A DNA stretch of 64,000 nucleotides, taken from Acidimicrobiia bacterium (GTDB taxonomy: Bacteria > Actinomycetota > Acidimicrobiia > Spongiisociales > JAHEDJ01). The first letter of the stretch is position 1; every line of letters starts with the position of its first letter. Position numbers and translations under genes: made by a program. The stretch lies in the NCBI GenBank assembly GCA_035471805.1, contig DATIPS010000061.1, forward strand, positions 1 to 64,000, read 5' to 3'. Below, one piece after another: positions 52,825 to 61,233 of the stretch. Below the pieces are notes generated by a model that searched no databases, was not told the DNA's origin, and worked only from the letters and a program-made list of their open reading frames with translations.

Positions 52825-53847
52825 CTACTCCCAGTTCTCCTTCCGCATCTTCGACGGCTGCACGCGCGGTGGTTCGCCCGGCATCTTCGGGTAATGAGGA
52901 GGCCACGGAGCATCGCCCAGCCCGTTCTCCTCATCGGCCGCAACCATCTCGAGCAGGCCTTCGAGCCGACCGGCGGCTCCGTCGATTCCGTCCGTTAGGT
53001 CGCCCACATCTGCCCAGCGGTCCTTGAACGACATCATGTCCATCGCGCGGTGGTCTATGTCGGCCAGCTCACTCCACCGGAACGGGGCCGATACCAAACC
53101 GGTGTGACGGATCGAGTACGCAGAGGCAATCGTCTTGTCCCAGGCGTTCTGGTTGAAGTCGATGAACACCCCATCCCGCTCCTCCTTCCACCAGGCGGTC
53201 GTTGCTAGGTCATTGCGTCGCTCGACCTCCCTGGCGAGTGCCAGCCCGGCCCGGCGGATCTCATAGAAATCCCATTCCCGTTCGACGCGGGTGTAGATAT
53301 GGATGCCGCGATTTCCCGACGTCTTCGGCCACCCCACGAGACCCAGGCCCTCGAGCACCTCGCGTACGGTCCCGGCAACCTCTCGAGCGGCCTCGAAGTC
53401 GTAGCCGTCGGTGGGGTCCAGGTCGATGCGGAGCTCATCGGGATGCAGCAGGTCGTCGGCCCTGGCGTTCCAGGGGTTCAGGTCGATGCAGTTCATCTGG
53501 GCCATCCAGATAACGTCGCCTTCGTCCATCGGGGCGAACATCTGGCCGGGCCGGGCGGAAGGGAAGCTCACATCGACAAGTCGCGGGGCGCCCTTCGGCC
53601 GCTTCACGAACAGCGCCCGCTCGCCGACGCCCTGGTTCCAGCGCTTCAGCAGCACCGGCCTGTTGTAGACGCCCCGCAGTGCTCCCGAAGCACACAGTAG
53701 GAAGTGTTCGACGACGTCGAGCTTCGTCCATCCCTGTTCGGGAAACAGCACCTTCTCCGGATTGCTTATCCGGATCTCGCGTCCACCGACTTCGACACGG
53801 GTGTCCTCTGAGGCCAAAGTCCTTGTCCTCTCGTTTTCGCGCGACAT
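52825..53847 (-). CDS. LigD-type polymerase/primase domain protein
   Basis: 340 aa, archaeo-eukaryotic primase-like polymerase used in double-strand break repair. Metal-binding pair in LRIDLDPTDGYDF (D-x-D) with HIYTRVERE-type context (SGNRGIHIYTRVEREWDFYE) and the LVDVSFPSARPGQMFAPMDE region of the family. The start codon (53847) lies within palindrome B2, so the first residues (MSRENERTRTL) come from the repeat. A conserved core begins near residue 18, so a later start is possible. Confidence 0.88.
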   Translation of the reverse strand: MSRENERTRTLASEDTRVEVGGREIRISNPEKVLFPEQGWTKLDVVEHFLLCASGALRGVYNRPVLLKRWNQGVGERALFVKRPKGAPRLVDVSFPSARPGQMFAPMDEGDVIWMAQMNCIDLNPWNARADDLLHPDELRIDLDPTDGYDFEAAREVAGTVREVLEGLGLVGWPKTSGNRGIHIYTRVEREWDFYEIRRAGLALAREVERRNDLATTAWWKEERDGVFIDFNQNAWDKTIASAYSIRHTGLVSAPFRWSELADIDHRAMDMMSFKDRWADVGDLTDGIDGAAGRLEGLLEMVAADEENGLGDAPWPPHYPKMPGEPPRVQPSKMRKENWE

Positions 53848-53885
53848 TCACACCCTATAGGGTCGGAATGTCGCGCGAAAACGAG
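53830..53885. repeat. family B 56-bp palindrome, copy 2
   Basis: Perfect 20-bp outer arms (CTCGTTTTCGCGCGACATTC and its complement) around a perfect 12-bp palindrome ACCCTATAGGGT at 53852-53863; only the two bases on each side between them fail to pair. The left arm contains the start codon of the minus-strand polymerase gene, and the right arm ends 28 bases before a VOC-family gene. Confidence 0.95.
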
Positions 53886-53913
53886 TTTGCGGTGGAGCCG
53901 GTATCCTGCGGCG

Positions 53914-54303
53914 ATGGCTCCTTCCGTCGACACCGCCATCATCTTCACGGCGAACATGGTCGGACTGGCCGCCTTCTACCAGCAAGCCTTCGAGCTGGAC
54001 GACCCGGCCGAGCAAGACCGGCATCGTGGGTTTCAGCTCGACGGGTTGTACCTGGGCATCGACCAGGTCGACGGTGCATCCGCCTCTGCAAGCAATGTCA
54101 CTCTGTGGTTCAGGGTCGAGGACCTCGAAGGAACATTCGAGCGGATCGTGGGGCTCGGGGCCGCAGTGAGGTATCCACCGACCGACACGCCGTGGGGCGA
54201 CCGGCTGGCAGCCGTCTTCGATCCGGACGGGAACATGGTCGGCTTGTCGCAGAAGGCGCAGACGGATCCGAGGGAATCGGCGGGAATCCCGGCCGGTGGG
54301 TAG
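53914..54303 (+). CDS. VOC (glyoxalase-fold) family protein
   Basis: 129 aa. Opens VDTAIIFTANMVGLAAFYQQ, contains LDGLYLGIDQVDGASA and VTLWFRVEDLEGTFERIVGL, and ends AVFDPDGNMVGLSQK. One or two of the usual metal ligands look replaced (the last Glu is Gly), so it may be a binding protein and not an enzyme. ATG 53914. Preceded by palindrome B2 as the VOC gene at 26673 is by B1, although the two proteins are not close. Confidence 0.8.
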   Translation: MAPSVDTAIIFTANMVGLAAFYQQAFELDDPAEQDRHRGFQLDGLYLGIDQVDGASASASNVTLWFRVEDLEGTFERIVGLGAAVRYPPTDTPWGDRLAAVFDPDGNMVGLSQKAQTDPRESAGIPAGG

Positions 54304-54336
54304 CCGCCGGCACCGGCGCCTGATGCCCGGCGGCTA
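54301..54336. terminator. hairpin containing a stop codon
   Basis: TAGCCGCCGG (starting with the VOC stop codon) and CCGGCGGCTA, perfect 10-bp stem, 16-base loop, before the convergent gene end at 54352. Confidence 0.55.
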
Positions 54337-54351
54337 CTGTCGGTCCGGCGC

Positions 54352-54606
54352 TCATCCGCCCGGGTTGTCACCCGGACTGCATTCATTTCTGAAGTAGGCC
54401 CATTCCTCGCACTCCGACCCATCGTCGAAGATGCAGAATCCGCTCGTACCGGTGTCGTCGGTTCGCATTTCCAGCGTTCCGCCCTGCTCCTCGCAAAACA
54501 CCGAGGCGGGGTTGGCAAGACCGGCGTCGTCGTCGTTGTCGTCCGTGCCGCAGCCGGCGAATGCCATGGAAATCACGAGCAGGCCCACTGGGATGATCCG
54601 CTTCAT
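54352..54606 (-). CDS. DUF333-domain small lipoprotein
   Basis: 84 aa, AAGGAGG five bases before ATG 54606. Signal peptide with lipobox FAGC (Cys near residue 19), an Asp-rich linker, then the DUF333 pattern with three or four Cys: NPASVFCEEQGGTLEMRTDD, GFCIFDDGSECEEWAYF, NEC. Secreted and lipid-anchored; DUF333 proteins are of unknown role. Confidence 0.82.
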   Translation of the reverse strand: MKRIIPVGLLVISMAFAGCGTDDNDDDAGLANPASVFCEEQGGTLEMRTDDTGTSGFCIFDDGSECEEWAYFRNECSPGDNPGG

Positions 54607-54704
54607 TCTGACCTCCTTACACAACACTAGGACGTCACTGACCATGCGGTAGGTTCCTCCCCCCGGTTGGGCGGCGTCGATCTCCACAGACCTTTCGGGT
54701 TAGT

Positions 54705-55361
54705 TCACCGGAGGCTGAAAGGTGGGTAGGAGTCCGTGAGCAGCAGCATCGCGTAGGCCTGCACTCGAGTTCCCCATCTGGCTACCCCGACCACGAAGTC
54801 GAACAGCCCGCGTGGGTAGCGGCCGGTAAACAGTATCGCGAACCAGGCGATCAGAACTGCAAAGACCGCAGCAACGGCCAGCACTGCCAGCACGATGTAA
54901 TGCGGGACGGCCAGCAGCCACTTCACGAGCGGCAACCACCGGTTCAGGTCTTGTGCGGCATCCGGGTAATCGAGTTCCAGGTGTACCGACTGCTCATTCT
55001 CGGTGTCTGGGTATTTGTCGGTGAGGAGGGCTACGTAGGATCCGATGCGCATCTCGAAACGGGTCAGCTCCCGGGCGAAGTCGAACCACCAGCGCGGGTA
55101 CTTCTGGCGGAAGACGATCATGAGCATCGTCGCGCCGAAGAGTCCGGCAACGATTCCCCCGCCGCTCTCGGTGGCCCTGCTCAACACTTCTCCGGTCTCG
55201 CTGATCACCGTTGCGGTTGAACTGGCGGTCCCTGAGAGCAACGTTGCAACGATGGCGATCGGGATGACCCAGATCAGCCTGAAGAACGTAGTGAACCGGT
55301 CAAGCGACTCGGGGTAGTCGATGTCGAGGCGGGCTGGGTACGAATCCGACTGGGTGACCAC
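54705..55361 (-). CDS. DUF4389-domain membrane protein
   Basis: 218 aa, GTG start with AAGGAGG six bases upstream. Two DUF4389-like blocks, one before and one after the middle: YPESLDRFTTFFRLIWVIPI, RQKYPRWWFDFARELTRFEM, then LNRWLPLVKWLLAVPHYIVL and GRYPRGLFDFVVGVARWGTR. Four or more membrane helices. The repeated structure suggests an ancient duplication. Role unknown. Confidence 0.82.
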   Translation of the reverse strand: MVTQSDSYPARLDIDYPESLDRFTTFFRLIWVIPIAIVATLLSGTASSTATVISETGEVLSRATESGGGIVAGLFGATMLMIVFRQKYPRWWFDFARELTRFEMRIGSYVALLTDKYPDTENEQSVHLELDYPDAAQDLNRWLPLVKWLLAVPHYIVLAVLAVAAVFAVLIAWFAILFTGRYPRGLFDFVVGVARWGTRVQAYAMLLLTDSYPPFSLR

Positions 55362-55385
55362 GGTAAGCCTCCTTGGGTAGGTCAA

Positions 55386-55408
55386 CGTCGGGCACACATT
55401 GCCCGACG
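55386..55408. promoter_or_regulatory. 9-bp inverted repeat upstream of the DUF4389 gene
   Basis: CGTCGGGCA, five bases, TGCCCGACG, 25 bases before the start at 55361 on the minus strand. Spacing suits an operator or a leader hairpin. The rest of the 251-base gap to 55613 shows nothing else. Confidence 0.5.
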
Positions 55409-55612
55409 AAACAGGCCATTGCCGACGGTACGCGGTCCGCCGGTCATTCGGTAGGGCCGAACGACTCACCGGTCTTGATGGCGGAGGCGGGAGAGCGGCG
55501 CGGGGCGCCGTAGCCGATCGAGGAACGTTCGTCGGGCCGGGGCGACTGCTCCACAGCAATCCAAGTGGCGGGCAGTTGTGGGCGAAGGCTCGTAGTGGGA
55601 TAGGGTGGGCCC

Positions 55613-56605
55613 ATGGATGCCATGAATCACCGAATCACGCTTGCAAAGAGACCGGTCGGCGCAGTGGCCGACGACTGCTTCGCCGCCGACGACGTACCCG
55701 TGCCTTCTCCCGGGCCGGGCGAGGTCCTGGTGGAGGTGACGTGGCTGTCGATCGACCCGACCATCAGGGGCTGGATGGCCTACGACACCTATCTGCCGGC
55801 TATCGAGATCGGCGCGCCCATACGCAGCGGCGGGTTGGGAAAGGTGGTCGAGTCGGACAACGACGCCTACCCGGTTGGATCCACCGTCTTCGGGATGACC
55901 GGATGGCAGCAGTACTCCGTGTTCGAGAGGGGCCTTCAGATCGTTTCCGATCGTGTTCCGCCCGAAGCGGCGCTGAGCGTGTTCGGGACTACCGGTCTCA
56001 CCGCCTACTTCGGTCTCCTCGACATCGGCCGTCCGGTCGCCGGCGAGACGGTCCTCGTGTCCGGAGCTGCGGGTGCGACCGGTTCCGTCGCGGGCCAGAT
56101 CGCCAAGATCAAGGGCTGCCGCGTCGTCGGTCTCGCCGGGTCGGACGAGAAGTGCGCCTGGCTCACGGACGAGGCGGGCTTCGACGCGGCCATCAACTAC
56201 AAGACCGACAACGTACGGCGGGCGATCGGTCAAGCCTGCCCCGACGGCGTCGACATCTTCTTCGACAATGTGGGTGGAGAGATTCTCGAGGCGGCCATCG
56301 GCCATCTGGCCCTTCGCGGACGCGTCGTCATGTGCGGCGCCATTTCCCAGTACAACGACGAGGTGCCCGGCCCGGGCCCCAGGAATCTGGGGATGCTCAT
56401 CAGCAAGCGGGGTCGGATGGAGGGGTTCATCGTCCTCGACTACTTGCGCCGTGCCCCCGAGGCGATCGGCGAGCTGTCTGGTTGGGTTGCCGACGGCCGG
56501 CTGGCCTACAAGACGGACGTTGTCGATGGCCTCGACAACGCTCCGGCCGCCCTCGACCGTTTGTTCAGTGGAGCCAACACAGGCAAGGTGATGGTTCGCC
56601 TGTAG
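55613..56605 (+). CDS. zinc-independent NADP-dependent oxidoreductase (MDR family, CurA-like)
   Basis: 330 aa. Opening with KRPVGAVADDCF-type substrate domain, WLSIDPTIRGWM, the cofactor loop VLVSGAAGATGSVAGQIAKI, NADP-side KTDNVRRAIGQACPDGVDIF and FDNVGGEILEAAIG, and CGAISQYND. No catalytic zinc Cys/His set. Family members reduce double bonds of curcumin, leukotriene B4 or similar enones. ATG 55613 or 55622 are both possible. Confidence 0.9.
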   Translation: MDAMNHRITLAKRPVGAVADDCFAADDVPVPSPGPGEVLVEVTWLSIDPTIRGWMAYDTYLPAIEIGAPIRSGGLGKVVESDNDAYPVGSTVFGMTGWQQYSVFERGLQIVSDRVPPEAALSVFGTTGLTAYFGLLDIGRPVAGETVLVSGAAGATGSVAGQIAKIKGCRVVGLAGSDEKCAWLTDEAGFDAAINYKTDNVRRAIGQACPDGVDIFFDNVGGEILEAAIGHLALRGRVVMCGAISQYNDEVPGPGPRNLGMLISKRGRMEGFIVLDYLRRAPEAIGELSGWVADGRLAYKTDVVDGLDNAPAALDRLFSGANTGKVMVRL

Positions 56606-56617
56606 GCGGTCGCGTGT

Positions 56618-57481
56618 CTAGGCCGACCAGGGTGGTCCGCTGACGTATTTCCATCCGGCGTCGGGGAGCAAGGCGATTGCAGTCCCGCCGTCCCGGCTGA
56701 GTGTCTCGACGGCTGCGTGGAGCACCGCCCCCGACGACGTGCCGACGAACTGGCCTTCGGCCCTCATGGTGCAGGCAACCATGTCTGTGGCGGCGGCTGC
56801 GTGCACTTCGTGTCTGTCCGTGACAAGTGACAGATCTGCAACCGGCGGTTGGAAGGGGTCGTTCTGGGAACGCATCCCGCCGATCGGATCGTCGACGAAC
56901 GGCTCCACCGAGTGAACCCGCAGTGAGGGCCACCGCCGCACGAGGCCCCGGCTGTTGCCGGTCAGGGTCCCGCCGGTTCCGTACGCACCGAAGAAGTGCC
57001 CGGGAGGGTCATCGAGCGACCAGTCGCGGATGATCTCGAGCGATGTTCCGAAGAAGTGCGCGTAGACGTTCCACCGGTTGCCGTACTGGTCGAGCATCTG
57101 CCCCTCGCCGGCTTCGACCAGTTCACGTGCATGAGCGATTGCACCGTTGGGACCGCCGGGAACCTCTATCAGGTCTGCACCGTAGGCGCGCAGCAGCTGT
57201 TTGCGTTCCTCGGTGGCGGTGTCCGGCAGGCAGATGGTCATCGGGTGACCGTGCAGTACGGCCAGTCTGGCGAGACCGATACCGGTGTTTCCGGATGTGG
57301 CCTCGATGAGCGGCTGCCCGGGGAGCAGCTTGCGCGTCTGTACCGCGTTCTGGAACATGAACCAGGCCGCCCGGTCCTTGATCGATCCCGTCGGGTTGAA
57401 CCACTCGAGTTTGGCGAACAGGCGGGTGCCGGCAGGCGCCAGATTGGAGAACTCGACGAGGGGAGTATTGCCCGGTTTCAT
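56618..57481 (-). CDS. PLP-dependent cysteine synthase family protein
   Basis: 287 aa. PLP lysine in FNPTGSIKDRAAWFM, phosphate/PLP loop EATSGNTGIGLA, GAYGTGGTLTGNSRGLV and the ending FVGTSSGAVLHAAVETLSRD with ALLPDAGWKYVSG. Fold type II (CysK/CysM group); the exact substrate cannot be told. ATG 57481 (MKPGNTPLVEF) is chosen. Convergent with the oxidoreductase 12 bases away. Confidence 0.9.
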   Translation of the reverse strand: MKPGNTPLVEFSNLAPAGTRLFAKLEWFNPTGSIKDRAAWFMFQNAVQTRKLLPGQPLIEATSGNTGIGLARLAVLHGHPMTICLPDTATEERKQLLRAYGADLIEVPGGPNGAIAHARELVEAGEGQMLDQYGNRWNVYAHFFGTSLEIIRDWSLDDPPGHFFGAYGTGGTLTGNSRGLVRRWPSLRVHSVEPFVDDPIGGMRSQNDPFQPPVADLSLVTDRHEVHAAAATDMVACTMRAEGQFVGTSSGAVLHAAVETLSRDGGTAIALLPDAGWKYVSGPPWSA

Positions 57482-57603
57482 GACTTTGCAACCGTAGCCG
57501 GATAACGGAGGTACCGATCCGGGACACGATGGACTATTGCCTCTGGTGAGTGGTGGCACCGTTCTGAGAACGTGAGCTCATTGCCGTTGGAGCTGGAGGA
57601 ACT

Positions 57604-58086
57604 TTGTCTGCTCCCGTGACCACCGAACTGGTATGGCGAGTCGTGGACAAGCACGTCTTCGCCGTTCTCGCCCTCGTGACTCCCGCCGGCGAGGCTCGCT
57701 CGGCGGGCATCGTCTACGTGGTCGACCACCACAACTTCTATATATCGACGGGCCGGGAAACATGGAAATCCCGCCACATCATGGCCAATCCCAACGTCTC
57801 GTTGACCGTCACGATCCCGAAGCGGCTTCCGTTCGTCCCATTCCTCAAGATTCCTTCGGCCGTGGCGACGTGCCAGGGAACCGCGGAGATTCTCGACGTC
57901 GGGGAGGTGGATCCATCGATTGTGCAGCGGATCTACCGCGGCATGGAGGTGACCGAACAGATCCGCAGGGATACCTGTGTGATCAAGGTCACGCCGACCG
58001 GCGACTTCGTCACCTACGGAATCGGCGTTCCGATGATCCGAATGCGGAATCCCGAGGAAGCGCAGGGACGCGCACCGGTGCGATAG
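57604..58086 (+). CDS. pyridoxamine 5'-phosphate oxidase-fold protein (F420/FMN-binding type)
   Basis: 160 aa. TTG start with a GGAGGA site five bases upstream. A split beta-barrel pattern: HVFAVLALVTPAGEARSAGI, VYVVDHHNFYISTGRETWKS, RHIMANPNVSLTVTIPKR. Binds flavin or F420 and is common in Actinobacteria; reaction unknown. Divergent from the cysteine synthase gene and convergent with the patatin gene five bases away. Confidence 0.82.
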   Translation: MSAPVTTELVWRVVDKHVFAVLALVTPAGEARSAGIVYVVDHHNFYISTGRETWKSRHIMANPNVSLTVTIPKRLPFVPFLKIPSAVATCQGTAEILDVGEVDPSIVQRIYRGMEVTEQIRRDTCVIKVTPTGDFVTYGIGVPMIRMRNPEEAQGRAPVR

Positions 58087-58090
58087 AGAT

Positions 58091-59125
58091 TCAGTCTCCG
58101 ACGAGCTTCTTGGCCAGCCGGTTGAGATCGTCCAGTCGCGCTCCGACCAGCTGATCGCCGAGATGCCGGAGGGCGTCGACGTTCTCGGCACTGACGTCGT
58201 CCATGGCGTAGCTGGCTGCATTCTTCAAGTCGATCTGGAATCGCCAGTAGTGGTCGCCGATGAGTGTGCTCAGCACCTGGTCGTGGAGCGCCGCCTGGCC
58301 ATCCTCCGCCGCCCGGAACACGTCCTCGGCGAGTTTGAGCCAGCTTCTGCTGACGAACTCCTTGTAGGTCAGACTCTGCGATCTGCCCGGAACTCCGGTA
58401 CCCAGCGACACGACCATCACGTCGTTGTCCGCCAGGCCGTGCCGGCGCGCCCGGTGGACGCCCTCGATGTATCCGACCATCGCCGGGTTCTTGGCGAAGA
58501 CTCCGCCGTCGACCAGCAAACGGTTTTCGACTCCGTCCCAGTTGATGAGCAGCGGCGGGAAGTAGGTGGGGGCCGCCGATGTCGCCCGCGCTACGTCGCG
58601 CATCAAGGGGTCGGTGTCGCCGTTGGCACGAGCATCGCTCGATTTGAACAGCACCGGGCTCTTGGTCTGCAGGTCGTAGCTGGTGATGACCACATCGATC
58701 AGCGCCTGCGAGAGACGGGTTTCGCCGAAGTAGAGATCGAAGGCTCGTTCTATGCCATCGGGTGAATAGCGCGCGTTGCCGCCGTCGGGGTTGTAGCCGA
58801 ATATGGCTGCGTTCGAACTCGCCGAAGCCCACCAGTCCCTGGCATCCGCCAGGCTGCGGGGAAGCGCCGTCGGTGGTTTGGGGAAGATCTCCGATCCGTG
58901 TGAGGTATAGATGTCACCGACCGTCTTGGCGGCATAGCGGGGTTTGCCGTCTTCTCCGGGAGTGGCCAGGCCGAGAGCGAGCATGCCGCCCGTCGAAGTC
59001 CCGACCATGACATCGAACAGATCGACTATCGGCCGTCCGGACAAGCTCTCGAGCGCGATGAGGAGCCGGGTCGGGATGATGCCCCGCACGCCTCCGCCCT
59101 CTATGGTCAGCACCCGGACAGGCAT
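58091..59125 (-). CDS. patatin-like phospholipase
   Basis: 344 aa, serine-aspartate lipid hydrolase. Gly-rich oxyanion loop IEGGGVRGI (residues 8-16), nucleophile Ser44 in VGTSTGGMLA and catalytic Asp in LLVDGGVFAKNPAMVGYIEG, with ATSAAPTYFPPLLINWDG. ATG 59125 (MPVRVLTIEGGG) is the family start; in-frame residues before it are not conserved and lie in the divergent spacer. No signal peptide, so it acts inside the cell. Confidence 0.9.
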   Translation of the reverse strand: MPVRVLTIEGGGVRGIIPTRLLIALESLSGRPIVDLFDVMVGTSTGGMLALGLATPGEDGKPRYAAKTVGDIYTSHGSEIFPKPPTALPRSLADARDWWASASSNAAIFGYNPDGGNARYSPDGIERAFDLYFGETRLSQALIDVVITSYDLQTKSPVLFKSSDARANGDTDPLMRDVARATSAAPTYFPPLLINWDGVENRLLVDGGVFAKNPAMVGYIEGVHRARRHGLADNDVMVVSLGTGVPGRSQSLTYKEFVSRSWLKLAEDVFRAAEDGQAALHDQVLSTLIGDHYWRFQIDLKNAASYAMDDVSAENVDALRHLGDQLVGARLDDLNRLAKKLVGD

Positions 59126-59243
59126 GCCGACAGAGTAGATGCCCCGGCGACGGGAATAGTCGGGGAACGCCTCACGAAGCCGGAATCGTCGCCCGGATGA
59201 ACATGCTTGAGTTGTAGCTGGACGCGCTAGAGAGGAGGCACCT

Positions 59244-60482
59244 GTGGACATCATCGTCCGTTCGGCGAGGGTGAGGGGACGGCCGGACTGTGTAGACATC
59301 GGGATAGACGCCGGTCGGATCGTCGCTATCGATGATCGTATCGACGATGAGTCAGAAGTCTCCATCGATGCAGGGGGAATGCTGACTACCGAATCTTTCG
59401 TAAACCCGCATCTGCATCTGTGCAAGGTGTACACGCTGGATCGAATGGACGAACTGGCGCTTGCCGATTACCACGGCGACCAGATGGGCAAGGCGATGAA
59501 CGCGATCGAGTTGGCCGCCCGGGTGAAGTCCGACTACGACGCCGCGTGGATCGTTCCAAATGCCCGAAAGGCCGTGGCCCTCGCCGCGCTGCACGGCAAT
59601 ACCCACATCCGGGCCTTCGCCGACGTGGACACGAAGGCACGGCTCGAGGGAATCAACGCGCTACTTCAGGTCAGGGATGAGTTCGCCGGAACGGTGGACG
59701 TTCAGGTGGTTGCTTTCGCGCAGGACGGACTGATCCGGGAGCCGGGTGCATCGGGCCTGTTGCGAGAGGCCATGGAGCTGGGCGCAGATGTCGTCGGAGG
59801 AATTCCCTGGATCGAGTTCACCGAGGTCGATGAGCAGGCGCACGTGGACCAGATCTTCGATCTCGCAGTCGAGTTCGACAAGCCGGTCTCGATGCTGGTC
59901 GACGACGCCGGCGATCCGGGCCTGCGAACCCTGGAGATGATGGCCGTCAAGGCCATCGAGAAAGGCTGGCAGGGGAGGGCGCTGGCGCACCACGCCAGGG
60001 CGATGGCGCTCTACCCGAAGCCCTATCTGCAGAAGCTGGCCGCGTTGCTGAAGGCCGCCGGGATTGGAGTGGTGACCGACCCTCACACCGGCCCGTTGCA
60101 TGCCCGCGTTCGTGAACTGCTGGACGAAGGTGTCTTGGTGTGCCTCGGTCAAGACGATGTGTCGGACGCTTACTACCCGCTCGGCCGCAACAGCATGCTC
60201 GAGGTCGCCTTCCTGGCCGTACATCTGCTGTGGATGACCACCGCCGCCGACATGGAGAAGGTCTTCTCGATGGTCACAACCGATGCGGCGATCGGCATGG
60301 GCCTCGCCGACCATCGGCTGGAGGTTGGTGCCCCGGCGAATCTCGTCGTGTTGAGTGAGCCGGATGTGCGTGAAGCTCTACGTACCCACGCAGCTCCCGC
60401 GCACGTGATCAGCCACGGCCGTACCGTCGACAAGAGAGCGATGCAGACGATCGTGGATACAGGTGGAGCCGATTCTCCTTAG
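59244..60482 (+). CDS. amidohydrolase, cytosine deaminase-like
   Basis: 412 aa. GTG start with GAGAGGAGG site. Metal site in FVNPHLHLCKVYTLD (HxH), the catalytic base region QVVAFAQDGLIREPG, HxxH-type LAHHARAMALYPKPYLQKLA and metal Asp in CLGQDDVSDAYYPLGRNSML. A composite-domain deaminase of the CodA group; could act on cytosine, isoguanine or a related ring. Followed by the hsp20 promoter. Confidence 0.88.
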   Translation: MDIIVRSARVRGRPDCVDIGIDAGRIVAIDDRIDDESEVSIDAGGMLTTESFVNPHLHLCKVYTLDRMDELALADYHGDQMGKAMNAIELAARVKSDYDAAWIVPNARKAVALAALHGNTHIRAFADVDTKARLEGINALLQVRDEFAGTVDVQVVAFAQDGLIREPGASGLLREAMELGADVVGGIPWIEFTEVDEQAHVDQIFDLAVEFDKPVSMLVDDAGDPGLRTLEMMAVKAIEKGWQGRALAHHARAMALYPKPYLQKLAALLKAAGIGVVTDPHTGPLHARVRELLDEGVLVCLGQDDVSDAYYPLGRNSMLEVAFLAVHLLWMTTAADMEKVFSMVTTDAAIGMGLADHRLEVGAPANLVVLSEPDVREALRTHAAPAHVISHGRTVDKRAMQTIVDTGGADSP

Positions 60483-60570
60483 AAACACAGCAGAAAACGG
60501 CTGCTGAGTGACCATGGTCCTCCTTCCCCGGCCGTCGGCCGTCATGAGCGAAAATCGAGATATTAGGGTA

Positions 60571-60606
60571 TTGACTAGATAAAATCTGAGTGATATACAC
60601 TTAGAT
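60571..60606 (+). promoter_or_regulatory. hsp20 promoter and HAIR-like operator
   Basis: TTGACT (60571-60576), 17 bases, TATACA (60594-60599). The operator ATCTGAGT, seven bases, ACTTAGAT (60584-60606) overlaps the -10; arms pair 7 of 8. Its ends match the clpB element. AGT-N7-ACT is the core of the HspR HAIR motif. Confidence 0.7.
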
Positions 60607-60620
60607 ATAGCGATATTGGA

Positions 60621-60642
60621 GAGAGCCGGGTGAAAGGCTCTC
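60621..60642 (+). promoter_or_regulatory. hsp20 5'UTR hairpin, possible thermosensor
   Basis: GAGAGCC, eight bases, GGCTCTC form a perfect 7-bp stem in the predicted leader. CTCTC (60638-60642) can alternatively pair with GAGAG (60653-60657), which overlaps the ribosome binding site. The two pairings exclude each other. Confidence 0.4.
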
Positions 60643-60661
60643 AGGACGTAAGGAGAGTGGT

Positions 60662-61153
60662 ATGGCACTACTTCGCTGGTCTCCTTTCGATGCCTTTGCA
60701 GCGCTCGAACGGGACATGCAGGATCTGATGGATCGTATGCCGATGCGGACCGGGGCCCGCCGGGAGCCGGTGGGTGAGTTCGTCTGGCGTCCCCGCGTCG
60801 ACGTGTTCCGCGAGAAGGACGCCGTTGTTGTCCGGGCAGAGTTGCCCGGAGTAGACCCCGAGAAGGACATCGAGATATCGGTAGAGGACCGGGTGCTCCG
60901 CATTGCAGGACAGAGGTCGTTTGACCGGGAAATCGAAGAGGAAGATTTCTATCTCTCGGAGCGTTCGTTCGGCAGATTCCAGCGCGAAATCATGTTGCCG
61001 CAGGGAGTAGACGTGGATCAGCTCCAAGCCCACTTCGAGAACGGGGTCCTTTCGATGACGATCCCGCTGCCCGTCGAAGTGCAGCCGGGTTCGCGCCGGA
61101 TTCCTATCTCGGTCGGATCACAGACTGAACTCGAGGCAGAAACCGGAGATTGA
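60662..61153 (+). CDS. Hsp20 family small heat-shock protein
   Basis: 163 aa alpha-crystallin domain chaperone. N-terminal ALLRWSPFDAFAALERDMQD, then the domain from about residue 40 (WRPRVDVFREKDAVVVRAEL, then PGVDPEKDIEISVEDRVLRI) with FGRFQREIMLPQGVDVDQLQ, FENGVLSMTIPLP and a short acidic tail. AAGGAG site eight bases upstream of ATG 60662. Binds unfolding proteins for DnaK and ClpB to recover; shared operator with clpB. Confidence 0.95.
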   Translation: MALLRWSPFDAFAALERDMQDLMDRMPMRTGARREPVGEFVWRPRVDVFREKDAVVVRAELPGVDPEKDIEISVEDRVLRIAGQRSFDREIEEEDFYLSERSFGRFQREIMLPQGVDVDQLQAHFENGVLSMTIPLPVEVQPGSRRIPISVGSQTELEAETGD

Positions 61154-61166
61154 ATGACATCGGTCA

Positions 61167-61198
61167 CGGCGGGGCTTCCTCGATCGGTTGCCCCGCCG
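61167..61198. terminator. bidirectional hairpin terminator
   Basis: CGGCGGGGC and GCCCCGCCG perfect 9-bp stem with a 14-base loop between convergent gene ends at 61153 and 61234. Confidence 0.6.
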
Positions 61199-61233
61199 GC
61201 TCCGAACCGGGACGGTGGGCTTGCCGAATTGCG

